Assembly (NCBI GenBank): GCA_003158895.1
Contig: PMLO01000144.1
Location: forward strand, 431-10,251
Direction of reading: 5' to 3'
DNA from: Propionibacteriaceae bacterium
GTDB lineage: Bacteria > Actinomycetota > Actinomycetes > Propionibacteriales > Propionibacteriaceae
Length of the DNA stretch: 9,821 nt
Position numbers and translations under genes: made by a program. A model generated the notes under the pieces. That model did not search any database and was not told the DNA's origin. It saw only the letters and a list, made by a program, of their open reading frames with translations. Numbering within the stretch: the stretch's first letter is position 1; every line of letters starts with the position of its first letter. Below are positions 1 to 7,117 of this stretch, one piece after another.

Positions 1-581
1 CGCGAGATGTTGTCGTTCCCCGGGGTGCCGACGTGGAGCCGGTCGCGGGCGTCACGGCCGAGCGGTCCCGTGAAGACGGACCACCACTCGGGCCGTACGA
101 GGCCGGCGGGGCCGTTGTAGAACCAGTCAAGCTCCCAGCGGCGCAGCATGAAGATGCCCCGCAGGACGAGTTCGGTGACCCGGTCGGGATGGGTTTCGGC
201 GTACGCGAGCGCCAGCGCGCTGCCCCACGAGCCTCCGAAGACCTGCCAGCGCTCGATCCCCAGCGATGTGCGGAGCGTCTCAATGTCGGCGACCAGGTTC
301 GAGGTCGTGTTGGTGCTCAGGTCCGCCTCAGGCTCGGAGGCATGAGGCGTCGATCGCCCGCACCCTCGCTGGTCGAACAACACGATGCGGTACCTGTCCG
401 GGTCGAAGAAGCGGCGCATGCCCTCGCTGCATCCTCCGCCGGGGCCACCGTGCAGCACGACGGCGGGCTTGCCATCGGGGTGACCGCACTCCTCCCAGTA
501 CAGGCTGTGGCCGTCGCCGACCTCGAGCATGCCCGAGTCGTACGGCTCGATCGGTGGGTACGGGGTAGACCCACCCCCCAC
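1..581 (-). CDS. pip: Proline iminopeptidase (S33 alpha/beta hydrolase), 3' part outside window
   Basis: This is the N-terminal 193 residues of a proline iminopeptidase, a cytosolic serine peptidase that removes N-terminal proline from peptides. The protein opens with YPPIEPYDSGML and continues to the oxyanion-hole motif HGGPGGG (about residues 44-50), DQRGCGRS (70-77) and the nucleophile elbow GGSWGS (116-121, Ser118). These are diagnostic of MEROPS family S33. The catalytic Asp and His would lie beyond the window edge. The frame starts at a GTG on the minus strand at 581-579, with an in-frame stop a few codons upstream, so the start cannot lie much further out. No well-spaced Shine-Dalgarno is visible; the AGGGGA directly before the GTG is too close. 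It lies only 13 bp after the DUF5709 stop on the same strand and is probably co-transcribed with it. The identity is clear and the exact start less so. Confidence 0.93.
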   Translation of the reverse strand, partial: MGGGSTPYPPIEPYDSGMLEVGDGHSLYWEECGHPDGKPAVVLHGGPGGGCSEGMRRFFDPDRYRIVLFDQRGCGRSTPHASEPEADLSTNTTSNLVADIETLRTSLGIERWQVFGGSWGSALALAYAETHPDRVTELVLRGIFMLRRWELDWFYNGPAGLVRPEWWSVFTGPLGRDARDRLHVGTPGNDNIS

Positions 582-594
582 TCCCCTGTGGGTT

Positions 595-1032
595 TCAGTC
601 AACGTCTTCGTCCTCGCTGGGGTCGATGATGTGCATCGCGGCTTCCTCGGCACAGGCAGCGCCGCCGTCGATGCCGACGTCCTCCCCGAGCGTGTCGCCC
701 TCTTCGTCATCGCCGTCATAGCCGTGGTTGGCGTCGACGAGCCGGCCCGCACGCCGGTTTCCGACCTCGCGGTCCTCCTCGGGGTCATCGCGCCAGTCCG
801 TGCCGCTGTCGGTCACGTCGGGAAGCTCGGCAGCGAGCTTCTGATCAATGCTCTCGCCCTGATGCATCTCCGCGGGCGTGTTGCCGAAGCCCTCGGCTGC
901 CGACCAATGCTCCGGGGTGGTGTAGCCCTCGTCGAGGACATCACCCACCCCGCGATCGACGAGTGTCTCGTCGGCCTGCATCTGATCGAGCTGCTCCGAC
1001 TCGTCCGGCATGTAGTCGAGTTCGGTATCCAT
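595..1032 (-). CDS. DUF5709 acidic protein
   Basis: This is a 145-residue, strongly acidic protein of the actinobacterial DUF5709 family, whose function is unknown. The recognisable family blocks are VLDEGYTTPEHW (32-43), GESIDQKLAAELPDV (59-73), DREVGNRRAGRLV (87-99), and a C-terminal DVGIDGGAACAEEAAMHII (118-136). There are no membrane segments or catalytic motifs, so it is likely a soluble cytoplasmic protein. The ATG at 1032 was chosen because the family N-terminus (MDTELDYMPDESEQLDQ) begins there and GGCAGGAT stands six bases upstream. That element could act as a weak Shine-Dalgarno or as a -10 box for a leaderless transcript. The open frame runs on far upstream to about 2481, but only as a GC-rich shadow of the transporter and glycosyltransferase genes. 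It is divergent from the transporter across a 66-bp gap and is followed 13 bp later by pip. Confidence 0.85.
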   Translation of the reverse strand: MDTELDYMPDESEQLDQMQADETLVDRGVGDVLDEGYTTPEHWSAAEGFGNTPAEMHQGESIDQKLAAELPDVTDSGTDWRDDPEEDREVGNRRAGRLVDANHGYDGDDEEGDTLGEDVGIDGGAACAEEAAMHIIDPSEDEDVD

Positions 1033-1086
1033 GCTTTGATCCTGCCACGAACAGCCCACACGTACAGGTATCAATCGCGTTCGACG

Positions 1087-1092
1087 TAGCAT
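1087..1092 (+). promoter_or_regulatory. Candidate -10 box for a leaderless yhhQ transcript
   Basis: TAGCAT fits the actinobacterial TANNNT -10 consensus and lies six bases before the GTG at 1099. Transcription would then begin at or beside the start codon, giving a leaderless mRNA. This agrees with the absence of a Shine-Dalgarno before that GTG. No convincing -35 is seen. Confidence 0.5.
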
Positions 1093-1098
1093 GCCGCC

Positions 1099-1845
1099 GT
1101 GACCGCCGAAGCCACCGCGCCCGTGACACCGCTGCAACAGCCGACGAAACAGCGCCTGTACGACATCGTCCTCGCCCTGTTCTGCTCCCTCCTTCTCGTG
1201 TCGAACATCGGCGCGACCAAGCTCATCGCGTTCGGGCCGAGCCTGCACGTCTTCGGGTTCCCAGTGCTCCCCATCGTCACCGACGGCGGCGCGTTCCTGT
1301 TCCCGCTCACCTACATCCTGGGCGACCTGCTCGCCGAGGTGTACGGGATGCGGCTGGCCCGGCGGGCGATCATCCTCGGGTTCGCGATCGCGCTGCTGGC
1401 GTCGGTGACGTTCCTCGTCGTCGACTCCGCCCCGGCGGCGCCCGGTTGGGACCTCAACAACGCCTGGCACGCCGTGCTCGGATTCGTACCTCGCATCGTC
1501 GCGGCCAGCCTGTGCGGTTTCCTTGCTGGACAGTTCCTCAACGCGTACGTCGTCGTCCGGCTCCGGGACCGGGCCCGCCCGGGATCCCTGTGGTGGCGGC
1601 TCGTGTCGAGCACGCTCGTCGGTGAGCTCGCCGATACCTCGATCTTCTGCACGATCGCGTTCGGCGGCCTCATCGGCGTGGGCACGCTGCTCAACTACAT
1701 CCTCGTCGGGTACGTCTGGAAGGTGGGGGTCGAGGTCGTCATGCTTCCGGTCACGCTGCGGGTGATCCCGATCGTGCGCAGACATGAGGGCTACCCGGTC
1801 CCCGGCGCCCCCACAACCATGGAACCTCCCGCACAACCCGTGTGA
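1099..1845 (+). CDS. yhhQ: Queuosine-precursor transporter, YhhQ/DUF165 family
   Basis: This is a 248-residue polytopic inner-membrane protein of the YhhQ (COG1738, DUF165) family. The characterised E. coli member imports the queuosine precursors preQ0 and preQ1. About six hydrophobic segments are seen, near residues 20-37, 56-76, 88-108, 124-150, 170-195 and 198-222. Family signatures are PIVTDGGAFLFPLTYILGDLLAEVYG in pieces (58-83, with the DLLAEVYG block at 76-83) and VGELADTSIF (174-183). The C-terminus is a short Pro-rich tail. The GTG at 1099 gives the usual length; it lacks a Shine-Dalgarno but has TAGCAT six bases upstream, consistent with leaderless translation. A tgt gene that would use the imported base lies further along the window on the opposite strand. 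Whether the substrate here is preQ0, preQ1 or queuine cannot be told from sequence. Confidence 0.9.
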   Translation: MTAEATAPVTPLQQPTKQRLYDIVLALFCSLLLVSNIGATKLIAFGPSLHVFGFPVLPIVTDGGAFLFPLTYILGDLLAEVYGMRLARRAIILGFAIALLASVTFLVVDSAPAAPGWDLNNAWHAVLGFVPRIVAASLCGFLAGQFLNAYVVVRLRDRARPGSLWWRLVSSTLVGELADTSIFCTIAFGGLIGVGTLLNYILVGYVWKVGVEVVMLPVTLRVIPIVRRHEGYPVPGAPTTMEPPAQPV

Positions 1846-1899
1846 CCAGCGTCTCGCACCAGAAGGACTGCGCGTCGGGGGTGAAGTAGGCGTCGCCGA

Positions 1900-1905
1900 T
1901 AGAGT
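1900..1905 (+). promoter_or_regulatory. Candidate -10 box for a leaderless glycosyltransferase transcript
   Basis: TAGAGT lies seven bases before an in-frame GTG at 1913. It matches TANNNT and, as at the transporter gene, places the transcription start at or next to the start codon. It supports choosing 1913 over the far upstream starts of the same open frame. Confidence 0.45.
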
Positions 1906-1912
1906 GGCGGCC

Positions 1913-3706
1913 GTGCCGGAACCCCAGGACCTCGCGGGTCGCGTGACGCGCAGAGCGAGAAGGCTTGCGCGCAAGGGGCTCGAGAAGGCGCCGGGAGCAG
2001 CGCGAGTCGCGCGGTCCGCGTACTTCGCCGCCCTGAACGGGCGTGCGACCCAGGACCTCGCGTACCGGACGTGGCTGAAGACACGAGCGCGTGAGGCCGA
2101 ACACGCTGCCCGAATAGTCACCGCATCGCCCAGCGTCAGCGTCGTGCTCGACGTCGCCGGACAGTCTGCCGTCCGCGCCGAGCGGGCCGTGGCACGGGTG
2201 CTGGCGCAGACGTACGAGAACTGGGACCTCACCGTCGTCAGCAATGCGCTCGCGACCCCGCACGTACCGCGCAGCCGCCGGCACCGGGTCGTCGTCGTCG
2301 AGGATTCGACCCTGGCCGACCGGGTCAACGCCGCGCTACCGCGCTGCGACGGCGACTTCCTCGTCGTCGTGGGCCCCGACGACGTGCTGTACCCCGACTC
2401 GTTCGCGGAACTGGCAGCAGCCCTCGACACGGACCCGGATGCGGACATCGTGTACGGCGGTGACGACATCGCGGTGCTCACCGTGGATCACCGAGGCATC
2501 GAACGGGTGGCGCGCCGTGACCCGTTCTTCAAGCCCGGTTGGAATCCCGAGCTGCTCCACACCATGCCGTACCTCGGTACCGTCACCTGGTTCCGTACAT
2601 CGCAGGTCATCGCGGCCGAAGGTCTGCGCGAGGTGCCAGGCGGCGAGCTGTGGGACCTCCAGCTCCGGCTCACCCGCGGCGGCGCCACGGTCGCGCATGC
2701 CGAGGGGATCGTGGCCGGACGCGTCGTCGGCTCGCCCCCCGTCCAGGAGACCACCGCGAAGACGGTGCTCGGCGCGGCCCTGGCGGCGGAAGGCACGCCG
2801 ACATGCACGGTCGCCCGCGGACACCTCCCTGGCACGTGGAGCGTCCGCTACCCGCTGGCCGGCGAACCGCTTGTCTCGATCGTCATCCCGAGCAAGAACG
2901 CGTACGACGTCGTCCGTCGATGCGTCGAGTCGATCTACGCCACGACCGCGTACACGTCGTTCGAGGTCGTCCTCGTCGACACTGGGAGCGACGACCCGGA
3001 GGTCTTGAACTGGTACTCCGATGTGGCCGCTCGTCACCCGTCGTTCCGCGTCCTCGACTGGCCCGAGCAGCCGTTCTCGTACGCGAGGAGCTGCAACGCC
3101 GGTGCCCAGGCGTCCCGCGGCGAGATCCTCGTCATGCTCAACAACGACACGGAGGTGCTCGAGCCGACCTGGCTGGAGGTACTCGTCGCCGAGTCGCAAC
3201 GCCCCGAGGTCGGGGTGGTGGGGTGCCTGCTGCTGTACCCGGACCGGCTCACCGTCCAGCACGCGGGAATCGGTCTCGGCATCAAGACCGTGGCCGGGAA
3301 CAGCCTGTCGGGGCTGCGGCTCGACGGTCGCCTCACCCGGACGCAGGAACTCATGCTGTGGACCCGAAGGGCGACTACTGCTGCTACGGCAGCCTGCTTG
3401 GCGGTCCGGAAAGCTGTGTACTTTCGGGTGGGCGGCTTCGATCCCGAACTCCGGATCACGTTCAACGACGTGGACCTGTGCCTGCGGATCGGCGCACTGG
3501 GCTACCGCAGCGTGTACACCCCGGACGTACGGCTGCTGCACCACGAGTCGAAGACGATCGCCCCCACCCGGGACTGGACCGAACTCTTCGCCGCCGCCGA
3601 CCTCTTCCGGTCCCGTTGGGCCGCTGTCGTCGACCACGACCCGCAGTTCAACCGCCACCTGGCCCGTACGACCACGAGCTACCGGCTGCCGGTCCTCGGC
3701 CGCTGA
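1913..3706 (+). CDS. Tandem-domain family 2 glycosyltransferase
   Basis: This is a 597-residue soluble protein with two GT2-type (GT-A fold) modules. Module 1 (about 74-270) has VSVVLD, the DXD-like GPDDVLYPD (154-162) and the FKPGWNPELLHTMPYLG block (206-222) typical of the first domain of tandem GT2 enzymes. Module 2 (about 318-545) is canonical: VSIVIPSKNAYDVV with CVESI, a diphospho-nucleotide-binding NNDTEV (410-415), the acceptor-region FNDVDLCLRI (518-526) and LLHHES (541-546). Such proteins usually add sugars to cell-surface polysaccharides or glycolipids at the cytoplasmic face; donor and acceptor are not predictable. The basic N-terminus (residues 10-30, many Arg and Lys) may contact membrane or nucleic acid. 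The frame is open from 1784, inside the transporter gene. GTG 1913 is preferred because TAGAGT stands seven bases before it and it avoids overlap. No other polysaccharide genes are present in the window. Confidence 0.88.
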   Translation: MPEPQDLAGRVTRRARRLARKGLEKAPGAARVARSAYFAALNGRATQDLAYRTWLKTRAREAEHAARIVTASPSVSVVLDVAGQSAVRAERAVARVLAQTYENWDLTVVSNALATPHVPRSRRHRVVVVEDSTLADRVNAALPRCDGDFLVVVGPDDVLYPDSFAELAAALDTDPDADIVYGGDDIAVLTVDHRGIERVARRDPFFKPGWNPELLHTMPYLGTVTWFRTSQVIAAEGLREVPGGELWDLQLRLTRGGATVAHAEGIVAGRVVGSPPVQETTAKTVLGAALAAEGTPTCTVARGHLPGTWSVRYPLAGEPLVSIVIPSKNAYDVVRRCVESIYATTAYTSFEVVLVDTGSDDPEVLNWYSDVAARHPSFRVLDWPEQPFSYARSCNAGAQASRGEILVMLNNDTEVLEPTWLEVLVAESQRPEVGVVGCLLLYPDRLTVQHAGIGLGIKTVAGNSLSGLRLDGRLTRTQELMLWTRRATTAATAACLAVRKAVYFRVGGFDPELRITFNDVDLCLRIGALGYRSVYTPDVRLLHHESKTIAPTRDWTELFAAADLFRSRWAAVVDHDPQFNRHLARTTTSYRLPVLGR

Positions 3707-3720
3707 CCGCCCCTCCTGCA

Positions 3721-3740
3721 ACATCCCCCATGGGGGGTGT
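3721..3740. promoter_or_regulatory. C/G inverted repeat upstream of the response regulator gene (site A)
   Basis: ACATCCCCCATGGGGGGTGT is a near-perfect 20-bp palindrome with one mismatched pair. It lies 35 bp before the GTG of the response regulator and 14 bp after the glycosyltransferase stop. A LuxR-type regulator commonly binds inverted repeats, so this may be an autoregulatory operator. It could also fold as an eight-pair RNA hairpin with a CATG loop and end the glycosyltransferase transcript, although no T-tract follows. A similar repeat lies at 7101-7117. Confidence 0.55.
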
Positions 3741-3762
3741 CTGCCGAGCAGGCCGGGCCAGG

Positions 3763-3768
3763 CAGGAT
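3763..3768 (+). promoter_or_regulatory. CAGGAT element before the response regulator start
   Basis: GGCAGGAT followed by six bases and then GTG is the same arrangement seen before the DUF5709 start on the other strand. It may be an imperfect -10 box for a leaderless transcript, or the AGGA may serve as a weak Shine-Dalgarno. The sequence does not decide between these. It supports 3775 as the start. Confidence 0.35.
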
Positions 3769-3774
3769 GGTGCT

Positions 3775-4923
3775 GTGCTGAGGAGACCCACGATCCACGT
3801 GATCGACGACGACCCTCTGTTCCTCGACGAGATGCGTTCGTTGTTCCAGGCCCAGTCGTACGGCGAGGACATGCGGACGCACTCGCAGATCGGCGACGTC
3901 GATATCCAGCCGGGAGACATCGCCTGCCTCGACCTACGTCTTGCGGACGGGCGCAGACCTTCCCAGACCGTCCAGGAGCTCACCGAGGCCGGCGCCTCGG
4001 TCATCATCGTCACGACGGGCGCGTCGTCGGCCGAGCTGCAGGACTGCCTGCGCGCTGGGGCTGTGGGCGTAGTGCTGAAGCCGGACGTCCCAGACGGCCT
4101 GCCATCGGCCCTCGCGACAGCCTTCGCCGGCGGCGTTGTCCTCAACCGCGAGACGTGCGCATCCTTGATCGGGCTCTCCGCATGCCTGTCTGAGAACCTG
4201 CGTCGCCTGACTGAGCTTGTCGCGGCTGGTTTGTCAGCCGAGCAGGCCTTCCCACTCAGCGGACTCGACGTGAGGCATGCCGCGCGTGTGCAGCAGGACA
4301 TACGGCGCGAGCTCGAGCAGAGAGTCGTCGGCTGGCCCGACAAGAACCTCACGATCGGTGTGGTCGACGACCATTGGCTCGCTGTCTCCGGGGTCAAACA
4401 GGTGCTGCACAGCGGCTTGGATGATCGGGTCAACGTCGCGGGAGCCGCGACCGTCGCTGAACTGCTTTCCCTCCCCTTGGAATTCGATGCGGTGATCCTG
4501 GACGTCCTGCTGGCCGATGGCAGCGTCCCGCGCGACAACGTCGCGCTGCTTCGTTCAGCGAGCGCGGAGGTGCTGCTGTTCACATCGCTCGAGCCTGGGG
4601 ATCCCTCACGGGACGACGATGTCAACGCCGCCATGGAGGCCGGAGCGAAAGCCCTCATCTTCAAAGGGGACGCAGACCGTGAGCTCCTCGATGCGCTCAA
4701 GGACGTCCTGGCAGGCGCCATGTACTTCAACCTGGCATGGTCACGCGCGCTCAGCCGTGTGCGTTCGGACATGTCGCTGCTGACGCCGCGCGAGAAGGAG
4801 GTCTTCCTCAAGCACCGCGCCGGTCTGTCCCAGCAGGAGATCGCGGACCTCTTCTACCTATCCCGCGAGACCGTGAAGTCGCACTTCAAGAGCATCAACG
4901 CGAAGCTGAACGGCAGGCCGTGA
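3775..4923 (+). CDS. Double-receiver LuxR/NarL-family response regulator (REC-decayed HTH-REC-HTH)
   Basis: This 382-residue DNA-binding response regulator appears to be two NarL/LuxR-type regulators joined head to tail. Receiver 1 (about 5-125) has acidic residues D11-D13, phospho-acceptor D53 (CLDLRLADG), T80 and K102 (VVLKPD). Receiver 2 (about 192-318) has D198 and D199, phospho-acceptor D243 (VILDVLLADG), T270 and K297 (LIFKGD). Both therefore look phosphorylatable. The C-terminus (335-380) is an intact LuxR helix-turn-helix with LTPREKEVF, AGLSQQEIADLF and LSRETVKSHFKSI. Between the receivers (139-182) lies AGLSAEQAFP then LSGLDVRHAARVQQDI, which aligns with the C-terminal HTH but is shorter by about three residues in its middle and has lost the LTPRE motif. 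I read it as a decayed HTH. The usual family length is about 210-220 residues. The stop overlaps the kinase start by four bases. The GTG at 3775 begins just before the receiver fold. Confidence 0.9.
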   Translation: MLRRPTIHVIDDDPLFLDEMRSLFQAQSYGEDMRTHSQIGDVDIQPGDIACLDLRLADGRRPSQTVQELTEAGASVIIVTTGASSAELQDCLRAGAVGVVLKPDVPDGLPSALATAFAGGVVLNRETCASLIGLSACLSENLRRLTELVAAGLSAEQAFPLSGLDVRHAARVQQDIRRELEQRVVGWPDKNLTIGVVDDHWLAVSGVKQVLHSGLDDRVNVAGAATVAELLSLPLEFDAVILDVLLADGSVPRDNVALLRSASAEVLLFTSLEPGDPSRDDDVNAAMEAGAKALIFKGDADRELLDALKDVLAGAMYFNLAWSRALSRVRSDMSLLTPREKEVFLKHRAGLSQQEIADLFYLSRETVKSHFKSINAKLNGRP

Positions 4924-7100
4924 CCGCCGACGACCCCGGTGCCAAGATCACGCTGAAGGTGGCCTGGCTCGCGAGCGTGGGACAGGCTGCCGCAGTCGTC
5001 TCGGCCGGGGCCAAGCTGCTCTGGGGAGACGCCGGCTCCTACCTTCTCGTATGGCCCTGGATCTTCCTCGCGGCTCTCGCCCTGATCTCTGTCTTGTCCT
5101 TCGCCGAGGTTCTCCAGCACTCCTCGACCCGACGCTCCACCACGGCCTACGTCCTCTGCTCACAGGCCATCCTCATCGCCCACGTCTGGGTCTGGGACCC
5201 TGCTCGCGCTCGCTCCATGCCCGCCTTCGACAACACGGCCGCCGTCGGTGTCGGCCTGGCGTTCCTGGTGTTCCCCAGAGTCGCAGCCCTCGCGTACGTC
5301 GCTGCCACGCAAGTTGTGTACGTGCTGCTGCTGCCTCGCGCGCTCGGCCTGGCATGGACCGGCTGGATCGTGGTGACCACAGTGACGGCCGCTCTGGTCT
5401 GTCTCTTCGCGCGTCAACTCATAGACGAGTCCGTCGCTCAGATGCGCACGAGCCAGCTGCTGTCGGCGGAGGTCGAGGGTCTCGAGGACCAGATGCGGGC
5501 CCGGACCCACGCACTCAACAACTGGCTCGACATCGTGCACCGCGAGATCATCGGCACGCTCCTGCCGGCCTCGCGAGAACCGGGCTCCCACGGCGATCTC
5601 GTCCGCTCCAGGGCCGTCACCGCTCTGGACGCCCTGTCGGCCTTCCGGTTGCCGGAGTCGGAGGAGGGTTTCACCCGGTTCGTCCAGAAGACCGCCGCCC
5701 CATTGGGCCTCCAGGTGTCCGTTGAGCAACACGGAGAATGGTCGGTCGACGGCCCACAACTCTCTCTGCGGAGCGGAGTCAGCGAAGCCCTCAGCAACGT
5801 GCAGCGCCATTCGGGGACGACCTCGGCAGTGATCACCGCACGCTTCCTGCCCACGGACTGGCGCGTCACCGTCGTCGACGCCGGCAAGGGGTTCGACGTC
5901 GATGTTGTGCCCTTCGCCCGCTCCCACGGGTTGGATGTCAGCTTGCGATCCCCCTGGCAGGCCTCCGGCGGAACCACAGCCGTGACGTCGACGCCGGGTC
6001 GAGGGACCTCCATCACCCTGGCGTGGACGGCGATGACGCCGAAGCCTGTCGCGTGGTCGCCCCGGAACCTCCGCTGGCTGTCCGCTCTCGTGGCACTGTC
6101 CCTGCTGCAGCACATAGTCATCGGCTGGGTCGCCGGTGGGTACCACAGTCCCATTGCCCTCCTCGTCGGGCAGATCTCCATCGTGGTCGCCACGCTCTTC
6201 GCGTTCTACCGTCCTCGATGGGACTACGTCGGGCTGGGTCTTCTGTTCGTCTCCCAACTGATACTCGCCACCAACATCGCTCCCACCGTCGATGCCGACC
6301 TTCGCACCTGGTTCGCCGGGGCCGTCACCGGGCCGATCGGCGTGATGGCGTTCCGTGGGCGCTGGAGGTGGAGCGCCGTCGTCGTACTGGGATCGTGGGT
6401 GGCTGCAGCCTGGCTGATTGGAGGCAACTCACTGCAGCTGCTCGTTCTCGCTCGACTCCTCGGCAGCTACGTGGGACCGCTTCTGGGTCTCGTGTTCGCA
6501 TATGTCGGGGAGTTGCTGCGCCGGCTCGACGAGGACCTTCGCGTGCAGTCCGCCCGCCGAGCCGCGACCCAGCTCCGTGCAGCCCAGGTGAGGGCCGGCC
6601 TCGAGCGCTGGGACTCCGAGAACTCACCCTTGATCGAGTTCGTCACTCCCACCCTCTCGACTCTCGCCAGTGGAGGACCCATCACCGTTGAAATCGCGGA
6701 TACGTGCAAGGCCCTCGAGGCCTGCTGCCGCGACTACCTCCGCTCGCCGGGATTCGTCGATCGCAGTCTGCTCGGCACGGCGTTTCGGGCCCGGAAACGC
6801 GGCTGCGAGGTCGTGCTCGATCTCGCAGCCAGCCCAGGCGAACCACTTCTCGGAGCCCTGAGAAACGCCACTGCGGACGCGTTGCAGCTCGAACACCTCA
6901 CAGGGCTCAACCTCACACGCATTGCCGGAGGACCCACAACGCTCGTCATCAAGGGCGAGCAGGAGCACCTCGAGAGCGCGGCGGCGATCATCCAGCGCCG
7001 ACTATCTCGTGATACGTCCCTCGAAGCGGTCCCGACTCTGTTAGGCACGGCCTTGCTCCTGGAAATCGCTCCCGAGCCGGCTCGAACAGGATCTGAGTAA
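4920..7100 (+). CDS. Sensor histidine kinase with two membrane/kinase modules, the second degenerate
   Basis: This 726-residue membrane sensor kinase starts at a GTG overlapping the regulator stop (GTGA), so the pair is translationally coupled and presumably cognate. Module 1 has about five membrane segments (near 11-32, 42-64, 74-92, 108-138 and 147-165), a linker helix, and a DHp-like LDIVHREIIGTLL with candidate phospho-acceptor H207. Its HATPase domain (about 283-369) carries the N-box SEALSNVQRHSG with N293, the G1 box DAGKGF (320-325) and a G2-like GRGTS (360-364). Module 2 repeats the plan. It has about six membrane segments (385-404, 411-430, 435-453, 463-478, 484-501, 505-532), a linker helix (535-562), then a region (563-715) matching the DHp position but without the His. 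A vestigial ATPase follows (NATADALQLEHL near 649-660) with no G boxes. Typical relatives are about 380-420 residues. I infer an internal duplication in which the second copy became a pseudokinase or second sensor. The signal is unknown. Confidence 0.85.
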   Translation: MTADDPGAKITLKVAWLASVGQAAAVVSAGAKLLWGDAGSYLLVWPWIFLAALALISVLSFAEVLQHSSTRRSTTAYVLCSQAILIAHVWVWDPARARSMPAFDNTAAVGVGLAFLVFPRVAALAYVAATQVVYVLLLPRALGLAWTGWIVVTTVTAALVCLFARQLIDESVAQMRTSQLLSAEVEGLEDQMRARTHALNNWLDIVHREIIGTLLPASREPGSHGDLVRSRAVTALDALSAFRLPESEEGFTRFVQKTAAPLGLQVSVEQHGEWSVDGPQLSLRSGVSEALSNVQRHSGTTSAVITARFLPTDWRVTVVDAGKGFDVDVVPFARSHGLDVSLRSPWQASGGTTAVTSTPGRGTSITLAWTAMTPKPVAWSPRNLRWLSALVALSLLQHIVIGWVAGGYHSPIALLVGQISIVVATLFAFYRPRWDYVGLGLLFVSQLILATNIAPTVDADLRTWFAGAVTGPIGVMAFRGRWRWSAVVVLGSWVAAAWLIGGNSLQLLVLARLLGSYVGPLLGLVFAYVGELLRRLDEDLRVQSARRAATQLRAAQVRAGLERWDSENSPLIEFVTPTLSTLASGGPITVEIADTCKALEACCRDYLRSPGFVDRSLLGTAFRARKRGCEVVLDLAASPGEPLLGALRNATADALQLEHLTGLNLTRIAGGPTTLVIKGEQEHLESAAAIIQRRLSRDTSLEAVPTLLGTALLLEIAPEPARTGSE

Positions 7101-7117
7101 TCCCCCCTGAGGGGGGA
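7101..7117. promoter_or_regulatory. C/G inverted repeat after the kinase gene (site B)
   Basis: TCCCCCCTGAGGGGGGA is a perfect seven-base inverted repeat around TGA. It begins immediately after the kinase stop codon and resembles site A (an AT before a run of five or six Cs, a two- or three-base centre, then six Gs). It lies about 110 bp before the putative -10 of the small-gene run. It may be an operator for the double-receiver regulator, or part of a terminator with the adjoining hairpin. Confidence 0.5.

Noticed and set aside
569..593. ACCCAC/GTGGGT inverted repeat over the pip start as a third regulator site
   Set aside because: The arms are only six bases, the spacer is C-rich and asymmetric, and the layout differs from sites A and B. 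It is likely a by-product of C-rich sequence, although it could affect pip translation slightly.
1784..1912. N-terminal extension of the glycosyltransferase from an ATG inside yhhQ
   Set aside because: It would overlap the transporter gene by 62 bases, has no ribosome site, and encodes Pro/Arg-rich sequence unlike the family. GTG 1913 has a promoter-like box at leaderless spacing.
595..2481. Single 628-codon minus-strand frame
   Set aside because: Only its last 145 codons match a known family (DUF5709). The rest runs antisense to the transporter and glycosyltransferase genes and is a low-complexity Arg/Ser/Asp/Glu-rich shadow typical of high-GC DNA.
2336..3724. 462-codon minus-strand frame
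   Set aside because: It is antisense to the glycosyltransferase and shows no domain; its composition matches a codon-position shadow.
2539..3774. Upstream part of the frame carrying the response regulator
   Set aside because: It is an Arg/Pro-rich shadow of the glycosyltransferase gene in another frame. The receiver fold begins only at 3775.
3648..4811. 387-codon minus-strand frame
   Set aside because: It is antisense to the response regulator, Ser/Arg-rich, with no recognisable motif.
5160..6257. 365-codon minus-strand frame
   Set aside because: It is antisense to the kinase, whose intact ATPase motifs make the plus strand clearly coding.
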